A DNA stretch of 64,000 nucleotides from Nitrospirota bacterium. GTDB taxonomy: Bacteria > Nitrospinota_A > UBA7883. The notes under the pieces are model-generated. The model made no database searches. It saw only the letters and a program-made list of their open reading frames with translations, and was not told where the DNA came from. Made by a program: the position numbers and the translations under genes. The stretch is taken from positions 1-64,000 of the forward strand of contig JAJRZK010000028.1 in the NCBI GenBank assembly GCA_024275315.1, read 5' to 3'. Below are positions 44,628-53,076 of the stretch, piece after piece. How positions within the stretch are numbered: position 1 is the first letter of the stretch; every line of letters begins with the position of its first letter.

Positions 44628-44960
44628 ATGGAAACGTATTACAGCCCGATGGATCTTCCCAAGTTTGAAGAAATAGGCAAAGACGCTCCGGAGCTCGCCA
44701 AAAAATTTTTTGAATATTATGGCCAGGTTTTCGCTGAAGGCGACCTGACCGAAAGAGAAAAAGCTCTTATCGCCCTGGCTGTGGCGCACGCCATACAGTG
44801 CCCGTATTGCATAGACGCATACACCCAGGCGTGTCTTGAAAAAGGCTCCAACCTGTCGGAAATGACAGAAGCCATACACGTTACAACCGCAATTCGGGGT
44901 GGCGCTTCGCTTGTCCACGGATTGCAAATGCGCAAAGTGGCGGAAAAACTTTCGATGTAA
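44628..44960 (+). CDS. AhpD/carboxymuconolactone-decarboxylase-like protein, ArsS-associated
   Basis: 110 aa. Alkylhydroperoxidase D-like helical fold with the redox/proton-relay motif E-x11-CPYC-x3-H-like region: LIALAVAHAIQCPYCIDAYTQACLEKG. A close variant of this protein is regularly encoded beside ArsS, and here arsS starts 10 bp downstream. It may protect or assist arsenosugar synthesis, but no reaction has been assigned to the associated form. ATG 44628 follows GGGAGAGGAGA, a strong ribosome site. Confidence 0.85.
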   Translation: METYYSPMDLPKFEEIGKDAPELAKKFFEYYGQVFAEGDLTEREKALIALAVAHAIQCPYCIDAYTQACLEKGSNLSEMTEAIHVTTAIRGGASLVHGLQMRKVAEKLSM

Positions 44961-44970
44961 CCACGACACA

Positions 44971-45978
44971 ATGACTTCTTCTGTCACGACAGACGTCGGC
45001 ACCGGGCCTGGAACCCCTGACGGACCGCCATCATTCGGGGAGATCCTTGTGGAAAGGGGAATACCCCTGCGTCGCGACAAAACCACAACTTTACAAATAA
45101 ACACAGGGCTGTTGTGCAACCAGGAATGCAGGCATTGCCACCAAAGCGCCGGCCCCGGGCGGCGCGAGGTGATGAGTGTCGAAACCATGGCGCAGGTTGT
45201 CGAGTTTGCGGGAAAATGTCAATTTGAAACGGCGGATATCACGGGCGGAGCCCCGGAGATGAACCCGGGTATAATTGATCTTATCAACAACCTGTCCGGC
45301 AAGGTTTCCAGGTTGATGCTCCGTTCAAACCTCACCGCGGCCACTGGCGAAAAATGGGAAAAACTGACGCGGACATTGCGTGAAAACAACGTGATTATTG
45401 TCGCCTCGTTGCCATCGCTTAACAAAAACCAGACCGACTCGCAACGGGGCAGAAATGTTTTTGATAAAAGTATCAGAACATTAAAAAGCCTTAACGAACT
45501 CGGGTACGGAACGGAGGGTTCCGGGCTTGAGCTCAACCTGGTGTCAAACCCGACCGGCGCATTTCTCGGATCGCCCCAGGGCATGGTGGAGAAAAGATAT
45601 CGCGAGACTTTAAAACATCGTTACAATATCTCGTTCAACAACCTTTTCGCTTTTTCAAATGTTCCTTTGGGCAGATTCAGGAACTGGCTGATCACATCCG
45701 GCAACTATGACGATTACATTCAAAAGCTAGCGGACAGCTTCAACCCATACTCGGTCGAGGGGTTGATGTGCCGGTCCATGGTCTCGGTTTCATGGGATGG
45801 TCACCTTTTTGACTGTGATTTCAACCTGGCGATCGAACTGCCCATGGGACGCAAGAAAACTCACGTATCGGAAATGGACGGCCCGCCAGAGCAAGGGGCG
45901 CAAATAGCCCTTTCGGACCACTGCTACTCATGCACCGCCGGCGCGGGGTTTAGCTGTGGCGGGGCTATTACTTCCTAG
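44971..45978 (+). CDS. arsS: Arsenosugar biosynthesis radical SAM protein ArsS
   Basis: 335 aa. Radical SAM cluster motif C-x3-C-x2-C in NQECRHC, preceded by TTTLQINTGLLC. The ITGGAPEMNP segment and the C-terminal CYSCTAGAGFSCGGAI are typical of ArsS, which is implicated in forming 5'-deoxyarsinoyl-adenosine from dimethylated arsenic. Some homologues carry selenocysteine near the C-terminus; here those positions are Cys and the gene ends with TAG. The methyltransferase ArsM, its usual partner, is not in the window. ATG 44971 matches the family start although its ribosome site is weak. Confidence 0.85.
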   Translation: MTSSVTTDVGTGPGTPDGPPSFGEILVERGIPLRRDKTTTLQINTGLLCNQECRHCHQSAGPGRREVMSVETMAQVVEFAGKCQFETADITGGAPEMNPGIIDLINNLSGKVSRLMLRSNLTAATGEKWEKLTRTLRENNVIIVASLPSLNKNQTDSQRGRNVFDKSIRTLKSLNELGYGTEGSGLELNLVSNPTGAFLGSPQGMVEKRYRETLKHRYNISFNNLFAFSNVPLGRFRNWLITSGNYDDYIQKLADSFNPYSVEGLMCRSMVSVSWDGHLFDCDFNLAIELPMGRKKTHVSEMDGPPEQGAQIALSDHCYSCTAGAGFSCGGAITS

Positions 45979-45997
45979 TTTTCGCCGACGCTCCACA

Positions 45998-46624
45998 TCA
46001 GGTAAAGTATATTTTCACCGCCGACAGTACAAACTCCACCCCCATGGAAATAAGAATCAGGCCCATGATCCTCACCATAATCCTGAGCCCCGTCTCCCCC
46101 AGCAACGCGGCTATGGTTTCGCTTTGTTTTAGAGCCTGGTAGGTTATCCCCAGTACAGCCCCGATCGCCAGCAGAAGCGAAAAAAACTCCACACCGGAAG
46201 AAGCCCTGTTTGCAAAAACTACAACCGATGTTATGGCCGCAGGGCCTGCAAGCATGGGGATCGCCATTGGAATTATTGCAATATCGTCCTTGAATTCGGC
46301 CTCCTCCCGTTCCGGCCCGGAACCTTTCGACGACGGTGACTTCCCTTCCAGCATCTTAAAGGCCAGATGGATGAGAATCAAACCCCCGGCCACCATAAGC
46401 GCCTGAACCGAAATTCCGAAAATCGAAAAAATCATCTCGCCGGCCAAAGCGAAAAAAAGCAGAATGATCATGGACGATCTCACCGCCCGCATCGCCTGCG
46501 CCTGCCTGCGACCGGCGGAGTCGCCCTGCGTTAACGCAAGAAAAATCGCCGCCGCGCCAAACGGGTCGAGCACGGAAAACAAGGTTACAAATGAATTTAG
46601 AAAAAATATTAGTGAATCCGCCAT
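45998..46624 (-). CDS. MarC/NAAT-family membrane protein
   Basis: 208 aa with six membrane helices. Family signatures LFSVLDPFGAAAIFLALTQGDS near the N-terminus, IAIIPMAIPMLAGPAAITSVVVFA in the middle and MVRIMGLILISMGVEFVL at the end. Members are called neutral amino-acid transporters or MarC, but transport function is largely unproven. Convergent with arsS (19 bp apart) and divergent from pdxJ. Confidence 0.88.
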   Translation of the reverse strand: MADSLIFFLNSFVTLFSVLDPFGAAAIFLALTQGDSAGRRQAQAMRAVRSSMIILLFFALAGEMIFSIFGISVQALMVAGGLILIHLAFKMLEGKSPSSKGSGPEREEAEFKDDIAIIPMAIPMLAGPAAITSVVVFANRASSGVEFFSLLLAIGAVLGITYQALKQSETIAALLGETGLRIMVRIMGLILISMGVEFVLSAVKIYFT

Positions 46625-46694
46625 GGGATCTTGTGTATAAGTTAGATTGACCAGTTATGCAAACATTATTGATGTTATCAAAAAGGAAAATAAA

Positions 46695-47414
46695 ATGGCA
46701 CAGCTTTGTGTAAACGTAGACCATGTCGCAACCGTGCGCCAGGCGCGTATGATCTCATCGCCGGACCCGCTGGAAGCGGCGCTGATCGCCGAGACCGCAG
46801 GATGCGCTGGTATCACGGTTCACCTGCGTGAAGACAGGCGCCATATTCAGGATCATGACGTAAAACGTATCCGCAAATCGATAAAAACCAAGCTCAACCT
46901 GGAAATGGCCACAGCGAAAGATATCGTGGAGTTCGCCATAAAAACCAGACCCGACCAGGTCAGCTTTGTGCCGGAACGGCGCATGGAAGTCACCACCGAA
47001 GGTGGGCTGGATGTAACGATCAGGCAAAAAAGGCTCAGGGGCATCATTGAGCGATTTGCCCGCAAGGGGATAATCGTCTCGCTTTTCATCGACCCCGACC
47101 CCGACCAGGTGCGTGCGGCGGTGGATGTGGGCGCCGACGCAGTGGAGTTTAACACCGGACAATACAGCCTGGCCCGAACCAGACGGAAGCTGGCTTCTGA
47201 ATTACATAAAATAGATAAAGCCGCCTCCCTTTCGGCCACCCTTGATCTTGCCACCCACGCCGGCCACGGACTCAACGTTGAAAATGTGCGCCCCGTGGCG
47301 TCTATTGAAGTTATAGACGAACTGAACATAGGCCACAGCATAGTGGGGCGAGCCCTGATAGTGGGATTTCATGCGGCAGTGACAGAAATGATCATGGCGA
47401 TAGGCAAAGCGTAG
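46695..47414 (+). CDS. pdxJ: Pyridoxine 5'-phosphate synthase
   Basis: 239 aa, canonical length. N-terminus QLCVNVDHVATVRQAR, then GITVHLREDRRHIQDHDV, VSFVPERRMEVTTEGGLDV, and the C-terminal NIGHSIVGRALIVGFHAAV. It condenses 1-deoxyxylulose-5-phosphate with 3-amino-2-oxopropyl phosphate to make vitamin B6. ATG 46695 follows AAAAGGA; longer forms lack a ribosome site. Confidence 0.97.
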   Translation: MAQLCVNVDHVATVRQARMISSPDPLEAALIAETAGCAGITVHLREDRRHIQDHDVKRIRKSIKTKLNLEMATAKDIVEFAIKTRPDQVSFVPERRMEVTTEGGLDVTIRQKRLRGIIERFARKGIIVSLFIDPDPDQVRAAVDVGADAVEFNTGQYSLARTRRKLASELHKIDKAASLSATLDLATHAGHGLNVENVRPVASIEVIDELNIGHSIVGRALIVGFHAAVTEMIMAIGKA

Positions 47415-47502
47415 CAGGTCTCGCTTTAAACCGTGTCATAAAATCAGCCGGATCAAATGTGGTACAATTAGTTTTGTTTTTTCTCAGTGTAGCGTCGTAA
47501 AC

Positions 47503-48492
47503 ATGGATCAGAACATGCTTGAATCCCTTCTCAAAGCAGCCGGTGACAAAAACGCGAATGTACGCAAAGCCGCGGCCATTTTACTGGGCGATATGGACAA
47601 CTCCCACGCAAAAGTCGCCCTGGTAAAAATGCTCAAAGACAAAGTATGGCAAGTTAAGGAGACCGCCATATATTCCGTGGGAAAAGCCGGTATTACTGAA
47701 GCGGCGAGCGGGATGCTGAAAATTATCGGCGCTGAAAATGAAAGCGCCGCCAGAAAAGCGATTCTTCAGTGGGCCGTGGCTAAAGGTGAAGAGCAGGACC
47801 AGGGCAAACCCAAAGGTGGCGGATTAATGGCCGCGGACAACAAAAAAACGGCGGGAGACCCTTGGCAAGTCAAAAAAGCCGTTGCGTTGACCTTGTGCAA
47901 AATCAGACCAGACCTGGCGGTGCACCCGCTACTGGCCATGCTGAACACGGAAAACCCCACCGTCCGTGTGGCCGCCATGGTGGGGCTGGCCAACATCCAG
48001 GCTTCGGAGGCTGTGGAACCCTTGTTGGGCTGTTTATCAGACAGAGACATGAACATTCGCAAGGCGGCCGCGACAAGCCTGGGCCGTTTGAGAGCGCAGG
48101 AAGCCACATCGGGCATTTTGAAACTTCTTGATGACAGCAAAGCGGCTGTGCGTGTGGAGGCGGTCATCGCCCTTAACCATATCAAGCCCTCAGAAGCGGT
48201 GGAAGCGCTTTCAAAAGCGGTCACTACAGACAGCAGTTATGAAGTGCGCAAAACCGCCGCGACAGCCCTGGGAAACCAGCGAAACGAGGAAGCGGCGGCG
48301 CCTCTGATAGAAGCGCTCAAAGATGACAACTGGATGGTCAGAAAAGCCGCCATAGACGCGTTGACCAACCTTAAAGCCACAGAGGCTATGGACAACATAG
48401 CCGTTTTCCTCGGCGACGAGCAGGAAGACGTCCGCGCATCAGCCGCCGCCAGTTTGATAATGCTGAGCAAACTGGCTGAACGGAAAAGTTGA
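47503..48492 (+). CDS. HEAT-repeat protein
   Basis: 329 aa formed of about nine to ten HEAT/PBS-lyase-type repeats of roughly 31 residues (for example NPTVRVAAMVGLANIQASEAVEPLLGCL and DMNIRKAAATSLGRLRAQEATSGILKLL). A less regular loop at about 95-115 (KGEEQDQGKPKGGG) splits the first repeats from the rest. No signal peptide. It is probably a cytoplasmic scaffold; the partner is unknown. It is followed by a receiver-TPR gene and fliL, so a link with motility or signalling is possible. Confidence 0.85.
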   Translation: MDQNMLESLLKAAGDKNANVRKAAAILLGDMDNSHAKVALVKMLKDKVWQVKETAIYSVGKAGITEAASGMLKIIGAENESAARKAILQWAVAKGEEQDQGKPKGGGLMAADNKKTAGDPWQVKKAVALTLCKIRPDLAVHPLLAMLNTENPTVRVAAMVGLANIQASEAVEPLLGCLSDRDMNIRKAAATSLGRLRAQEATSGILKLLDDSKAAVRVEAVIALNHIKPSEAVEALSKAVTTDSSYEVRKTAATALGNQRNEEAAAPLIEALKDDNWMVRKAAIDALTNLKATEAMDNIAVFLGDEQEDVRASAAASLIMLSKLAERKS

Positions 48493-48573
48493 TGCTGTTA
48501 AAATACCGTAATGTAAAAGGACCATTTATGACGCGGTGACACTGCAAGCCGGTACGCCACGCAGGAGACCACC

Positions 48574-48581
48574 GCCGATAA
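48574..48581 (+). promoter_or_regulatory. Exact sigma-28 -10 octamer upstream of the receiver-TPR gene
   Basis: GCCGATAA matches the FliA -10 consensus at all eight positions and lies 70 bases before a gene that is 4 bp from fliL. No acceptable -35 is found at N15-N17, so it may be chance. Confidence 0.22.
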
Positions 48582-48651
48582 TTTGGTTTGCTGGATTAAC
48601 AACGTAACACCCGGACAAGAATAAATCTCCGGTCCATATTCAAGTCCATAT

Positions 48652-49833
48652 ATGCTAACAGACTCTCATAAAAACCTGCGTGTACTCGTGGCGGACGACG
48701 CCAACAACATGCGCCGCACAATAAAAAGCATGTTGCGCAGAATCGGATTTTCCGACATCGTCGACGCCAGGGACGGCGAGGGCGCGTGGCATCATTTGAA
48801 CTCATCCAAAATAGGGTTTATCATATGCGACTGGCACATGCCCAAACTGCCTGGGCTGGAGCTTTTGCGCCGGGTTCGGGACAATCCCCTACTTCGGGAT
48901 ATCCCGTTTCTGATGGTAACGGCCGAGGTGTCAGAGACAAGGATCGTTCAAGCGGCGGAGACGGATGTTGATGGCTACCTGTTAAAACCGTTCATCGCAA
49001 GGGTCCTGGAGGAAAAAATCGGCCAAATCATGCATGTGAAGGAAAATCCATCGCCTTTTGAAACGCATATGAAAGCCGGACTGACAATGATGGAAAATGG
49101 AATGAGCGAGCTGGCCTTTGAGGAGTTTAGCAAGGCTCTGGAAATCAAGCCCGATTCGGCCAGGGCGCGGCAGTCTATCGGTGAAGTGTTCATGCGATCG
49201 GGTGACATGGAAAAAGCGGAACAATGGCTCATGGAAGCGGTTCGCTCGAATCCCCAGTATGTCCGTGCGCACGAAAGCCTGGGCGAGCTTTATACAAAAG
49301 AAAAAAAGGATGAAAAAGCCATAAACTGCTATGAGCAGGCTTCCGCGATCAGCCCCCATAACGCAGAGCGTCAGCTTGCCCTGGGCAAACTTTACATAAG
49401 CACAAACTCCGTGGAAAAGGCGGACAAGGCTTTTGCGAGAGCTTTGGAAAACGAGCGGCTGGACGCCGACCTGCACACCCAGATCGGGGAAATATATCTG
49501 ACTGCCGGCAACCCTTCAAAAGCGGCGGCGGCTTTTAAAAGTTCGCTCGGCATATTTGAAAACGTTCATGTCTACAACAGGCTGGGGATCGCTCTTCGAA
49601 AGAAAAAGCGTTTTAAAGAAGCTGTGAATGAATATCGCAAAGCCCTCAAAATCGACCCTGCCGACGAGGTGCTGTATTACAACATCGGCCGGGCCTATTT
49701 TGAGATGAAGGATTTTGACAAGGCTGTTTCATCGCTGAAAAAAGCTCTTGATCTCGACCCCGATTTTTCCGAATGTCATGAATTGCTCGCCAATGCGCAA
49801 GAAAAACTAGACAAGAAACTTTCCGGAACCTGA
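48652..49833 (+). CDS. CheY-like receiver domain with TPR array
   Basis: 393 aa. Residues about 9-130 form a receiver domain: acid pocket DD at 15-16, phospho-acceptor Asp60 (ICDWHMP), Thr in MVTAEV and Lys in LLKPF, so it should be phosphorylatable. The start LRVLVADDANNMRRTIKSMLRRIGF is CheY-like. Residues about 140-390 hold about seven TPRs. There is no DNA-binding output; phosphorylation probably changes a protein interaction through the TPRs. The gap to fliL is 4 bp, which suggests a flagellar or chemotaxis role. No cognate kinase is in the window. Confidence 0.88.
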   Translation: MLTDSHKNLRVLVADDANNMRRTIKSMLRRIGFSDIVDARDGEGAWHHLNSSKIGFIICDWHMPKLPGLELLRRVRDNPLLRDIPFLMVTAEVSETRIVQAAETDVDGYLLKPFIARVLEEKIGQIMHVKENPSPFETHMKAGLTMMENGMSELAFEEFSKALEIKPDSARARQSIGEVFMRSGDMEKAEQWLMEAVRSNPQYVRAHESLGELYTKEKKDEKAINCYEQASAISPHNAERQLALGKLYISTNSVEKADKAFARALENERLDADLHTQIGEIYLTAGNPSKAAAAFKSSLGIFENVHVYNRLGIALRKKKRFKEAVNEYRKALKIDPADEVLYYNIGRAYFEMKDFDKAVSSLKKALDLDPDFSECHELLANAQEKLDKKLSGT

Positions 49834-49837
49834 CCCT

Positions 49838-50461
49838 GTGGCAAAAAAAAAGAGACGAACAGAACTCGACATCGACATGACCATGCCTCCGGCAGAGGAG
49901 GCCAGGCCACCCGAACCTGAACCGGCGCAGGAAGAGCCGGTAAAAGAAATCGCGCCGCCTGAGGAAAAGCCGCAAGCCAAGATCAACAAGATCAAGCTCT
50001 CCATGATCATAAGCGGAGCCCTGGGGCTGGTTTCATTGCTCGGAGCGCTGACATTGGGAGCGTGGGTATATTTCAAAGCGGCTCCTGAAAAGCCCGCTCC
50101 CCCGCCAAAAGTGGAAAAAAAACGCGCTGTTCCCCTGGTCCCGAAGGTGAGAGCTGTCATTCCGCCTTTGTACGAGTTCAGCTCGTTTCTTGTCTCTGTG
50201 GGAAAAAAGAACCATCAATCTCTGGTAAAAATCACCTTCGCCGCAGAATTGAGCGAGGACAATGTCAGTGATGAAATAGCGCGGAACCTGGTGCTGATAA
50301 GGGAGAACATATTCACTCTTTTAAAATCCAAACCCCTGGAAGAATTCAGAGACGAGAAAAAAAAGCGCCATCTGGCTGTCGAAGTGGCGATAATTCTTAA
50401 CGAGTCAATTCAGTCCGGCGCAGTGGTTAAGGTATATATCACGGAGTTGGTAATACAGTAG
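49838..50461 (+). CDS. fliL: Flagellar basal-body-associated protein FliL
   Basis: 207 aa, starting with GTG. A 45-residue cytoplasmic tail, Lys-rich then Pro/Glu-rich, precedes a membrane helix (about 52-73) and a periplasmic FliL domain (YEFSSFLVSVGKKNHQSLVKITFAAELS ... KPLEEFRDEKKKRHLAVEVAIILNESIQSG), ending in VYITELVIQ. FliL surrounds stator units and raises torque. The usual partner fliM is not adjacent; here it pairs with a receiver-TPR gene. The long acidic tail is notable. Confidence 0.85.
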   Translation: MAKKKRRTELDIDMTMPPAEEARPPEPEPAQEEPVKEIAPPEEKPQAKINKIKLSMIISGALGLVSLLGALTLGAWVYFKAAPEKPAPPPKVEKKRAVPLVPKVRAVIPPLYEFSSFLVSVGKKNHQSLVKITFAAELSEDNVSDEIARNLVLIRENIFTLLKSKPLEEFRDEKKKRHLAVEVAIILNESIQSGAVVKVYITELVIQ

Positions 50462-50484
50462 CGGCCAGGAGAAAGCAGACGTAG

Positions 50485-51465
50485 ATGTACGCATACGTTA
50501 TACGACGCCTTGTCATGGTAGGGCCGATGTTGATCGGCATCACATTGATCTCGTTTTTCATCATCCACCTGGCGCCGGGTGATCCGACAGAGCTGGTTAC
50601 AAATTTAAACCCAAACGCTTCACCAGAGTCGTTGCGCAAGCTTCGGGATCTGTATCATCTCGACGAGCCGATAATCGTGCAGTACCTGTTGTGGCTCAAG
50701 AAGGTAGCCGTCATGGATTTTGGCCATTCGTTTTCCATGGACGCAAGACCGGTTATCGACAAAATAGCGGAGCGGATTCCAATCACACTGCTGATCAATA
50801 TCCTTTCGCTCATGGTCATATTTTTCCTCGCCATACCTATAGGCGTGCTTTCGGCCACCCGCCAGCATTCACTTTTCGACAAGGCCGCCTCCCTGTTCGT
50901 GTTTCTGGGGTTTTCCATACCCTCATTCTGGCTGGCACTGCTACTCATGATCGGTCTCGGGGTCAAGCTCGATTGGTTCCCCATCTCCGGCATGGTCTCG
51001 TTCAACCACGACCAGCTTAGCGCCTGGGGCAAGTTCTTGGACTATGCGCACCACCTGACCCTTCCGGTCCTCCTGTCGGGGCTGACGGGACTTGCCGGGC
51101 TTTCCCGCTTTTCAAGACAAAACATGCTGGAGGTTATCCGCCAGGACTATGTGGTCACAGCCAGGGCAAAGGGGCTGTCCGAGGCTGTTGTTATATACAA
51201 ACACTGTCTGAAAAACGCCATGTTGCCCATTGTGACCATCCTGGCTCTTTCCCTGCCCGGACTTATCGGCGGCTCTGTGATTTTCGAGACAATCTACTCC
51301 ATCCCCGGCATGGGCCAGCTTTTCTACCAGTCTGTCATGTCGCGTGATTACCCTGTGATCATGGGTATCCTTGTCATAGGGGCGTTTCTTACACTGCTGG
51401 CCAACCTGCTGGCGGATGTGGCTTATGGTTTTATCGACCCGAGGATAAGCTATGGGCGACGATAA
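50485..51465 (+). CDS. Oligopeptide/dipeptide-type ABC permease, DppB/OppB-like
   Basis: 326 aa. Begins [37 protein letters not shown], the typical DppB start; six membrane helices; EAA loop [23 protein letters not shown]. It forms half of an inner-membrane importer channel for peptides, nickel or similar solutes. Its partner permease overlaps by 14 bases, but no ATPase or binding-protein gene is present in the window. Confidence 0.92.
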   Translation: MYAYVIRRLVMVGPMLIGITLISFFIIHLAPGDPTELVTNLNPNASPESLRKLRDLYHLDEPIIVQYLLWLKKVAVMDFGHSFSMDARPVIDKIAERIPITLLINILSLMVIFFLAIPIGVLSATRQHSLFDKAASLFVFLGFSIPSFWLALLLMIGLGVKLDWFPISGMVSFNHDQLSAWGKFLDYAHHLTLPVLLSGLTGLAGLSRFSRQNMLEVIRQDYVVTARAKGLSEAVVIYKHCLKNAMLPIVTILALSLPGLIGGSVIFETIYSIPGMGQLFYQSVMSRDYPVIMGILVIGAFLTLLANLLADVAYGFIDPRISYGRR

Positions 51466-52315
51466 CCCCCGGACATTCAGCCGGATTTTTATAGAGAGGT
51501 TCCGCAGGGACAAGCTTGCAATCGTCGGCGCGGTGATCGTGGCCCTGCTTTTCATAGTGGCCGTTTTCGCGCCGGTTATCGCACCGCACGATCCATCGCT
51601 GATAAACACGAAAAACCTGCTCGAGCCGCCCACTTTCAATCACCCGTGCGGCACCGACGACCTGGGAAGGGACGTGTTTTCCCGCATGATTTTCGGCGCT
51701 AGAATATCTCTTACGGTAGGGTTCGTAGCGATAGGGATAGCGACTATCATAGGGCTGGTAATCGGCGCTGTAGCCGGCTATTTCGGCGGATGGGTGGATG
51801 ACGCCCTGATGAGGTTTGTGGACCTGATGCTGACTATCCCCACGTTTTTCCTTATCCTCGCTGTAATAGCGTTTTTGGAACCGAACATCTACAACATAAT
51901 GGTGGTAATCGGGCTCACCGGCTGGATGAGCGTGGCCAGGCTTGTCCGTGCCGAGTTTCTGGCCTTGAAGGAGCGTGATTTTGTCATGGCCGCAAAAGCC
52001 ATCGGAGCCTCTGACGGGGCGATAATCTTCCGCCACATACTCCCAAACGCCATGTCTCCCGTGCTGGTTTCCGCAACTTTGGGCATAGCGGGGGCCATAC
52101 TGACAGAATCCGCTCTTTCATTCCTGGGTATCGGCGTCCAGCCACCCACGCCGAGCTGGGGCAACATCCTGACTCTGGGCAAAGACAATATCGAGTTCGC
52201 GTGGTGGCTGTCGGTCTTTCCCGGTTTGGCGATTCTCGTTACCGTGATGGGATACAACCTGCTCGGAGAGGGAATCCGAGACGCGCTGGACCCGCGCCTG
52301 AACAACACCTTGTAA
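51452..52315 (+). CDS. Oligopeptide/dipeptide-type ABC permease, DppC/OppC-like
   Basis: 287 aa. DppC features: [60 protein letters not shown], and EAA loop [21 protein letters not shown]. Six membrane helices. Translationally coupled to the upstream permease. Substrate is unknown. A strong stem-loop follows, marking the end of the transcription unit, so ATPase genes are not simply downstream. Confidence 0.92.
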   Translation: MGDDNPRTFSRIFIERFRRDKLAIVGAVIVALLFIVAVFAPVIAPHDPSLINTKNLLEPPTFNHPCGTDDLGRDVFSRMIFGARISLTVGFVAIGIATIIGLVIGAVAGYFGGWVDDALMRFVDLMLTIPTFFLILAVIAFLEPNIYNIMVVIGLTGWMSVARLVRAEFLALKERDFVMAAKAIGASDGAIIFRHILPNAMSPVLVSATLGIAGAILTESALSFLGIGVQPPTPSWGNILTLGKDNIEFAWWLSVFPGLAILVTVMGYNLLGEGIRDALDPRLNNTL

Positions 52316-52367
52316 CACGCTGGCCCGAAGCGACAATCACTCGCTTGTCACAGGCCCGCACCGGCAT

Positions 52368-52403
52368 TTTCCCACACATCGCCAATCAGCGATCTGTGGG
52401 AAA
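52368..52403. terminator. Bidirectional terminator between permease and HNH genes
   Basis: TTTCCCACACATCGC (52368-52382) and GCGATCTGTGGGAAA (52389-52403) form a 15-bp stem with one mismatch and a CAATCA loop. GATTTTC follows on the plus strand. It lies between convergent genes and can act in both directions because the stem itself has A/T ends. Confidence 0.75.
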
Positions 52404-52432
52404 GATTTTCTCATCCGCGTGGTATACGGGCC

Positions 52433-52972
52433 CTATCGGGACAGACGCGGCATATACTTGGCCCAGCTTTCGATGTGGCTTCTAGGGGCGTTATCAGGAG
52501 TGGTCGAGGCATAAGCGAGAAACTTTGGCCTGACCGGGCGTTTGACAAGCCTCAAGCCAGATTCCGCCAGGGTCCTGCTCCCTTTTTTCAGGTTGCATTT
52601 TCTGCAAGCTGTCACCACATTTTCCCAGGTGGACACGCCGTTTAGAGACCTGGGAATTACATGATCAATGGTAAGCTCCGCTTTGGAAACACCGCAGTAC
52701 TGGCATGTATAATTATCCCGTTTTAAAACGTTTTTTTTGGAAAACGAAATATAAGATTTGAACGGCGGGCTGATATACCTATTGAGCCTGACAACAGTCG
52801 GCAACCTGTATGATTTTGTGGTTGTTCTTATATAAAAACCGTCGGATTCCACAATCTCGGCTTTTCCAAGCATGGATAAGACCAGCGCACGCCGCGCGCT
52901 CGTGAACTGCATAGGCTCATAAGTGCTGTTCAAAACCAGCGCCCTCAAGTGATCCATCCGAGATTTTCCCAA
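52433..52972 (-). CDS. HNH endonuclease-family protein
   Basis: 179 aa. The C-terminal half has a zinc-bound HNH motif: YTCQYCG (first Cys pair), TIDHVIPRS (catalytic His), TWENVVTACRKCNLKKGSRTL (Asn and second Cys pair). The N-terminal part (ALVLNSTYEPMQFTSARRALVL, then VRLNRYISPPF) is typical of a widespread chromosomal HNH family, sometimes called CRISPR-independent DUF/HNH. Biological role is unknown. There is no adjacent methyltransferase, which argues against a restriction system. Confidence 0.88.
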   Translation of the reverse strand: MGKSRMDHLRALVLNSTYEPMQFTSARRALVLSMLGKAEIVESDGFYIRTTTKSYRLPTVVRLNRYISPPFKSYISFSKKNVLKRDNYTCQYCGVSKAELTIDHVIPRSLNGVSTWENVVTACRKCNLKKGSRTLAESGLRLVKRPVRPKFLAYASTTPDNAPRSHIESWAKYMPRLSR

Positions 52973-53076
52973 CTCGAGTTTCGGCCATTTTATGGGTTGC
53001 GCGGCTATAAGTCAAACAATCCGGAAGCAAGATGGCAGGTGAATGGTATGGCGAAGTTGCAAGTTTAAATCCTTAT

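Noticed and set aside
44899-44970. Longer start for arsS inside the AhpD-like gene
   Set aside because: The extra residues are the antisense-frame reading of the upstream gene and do not match ArsS; ATG 44971 gives the family N-terminus.
45940-45978. Selenocysteine in ArsS
   Set aside because: Positions that are Sec in some homologues are Cys codons here and the gene ends with TAG, with no UGA or SECIS.
52433-52972. HNH gene as part of a restriction or defence system
   Set aside because: No methyltransferase, helicase or other defence partner adjoins it; this HNH family is common in ordinary chromosomal settings.
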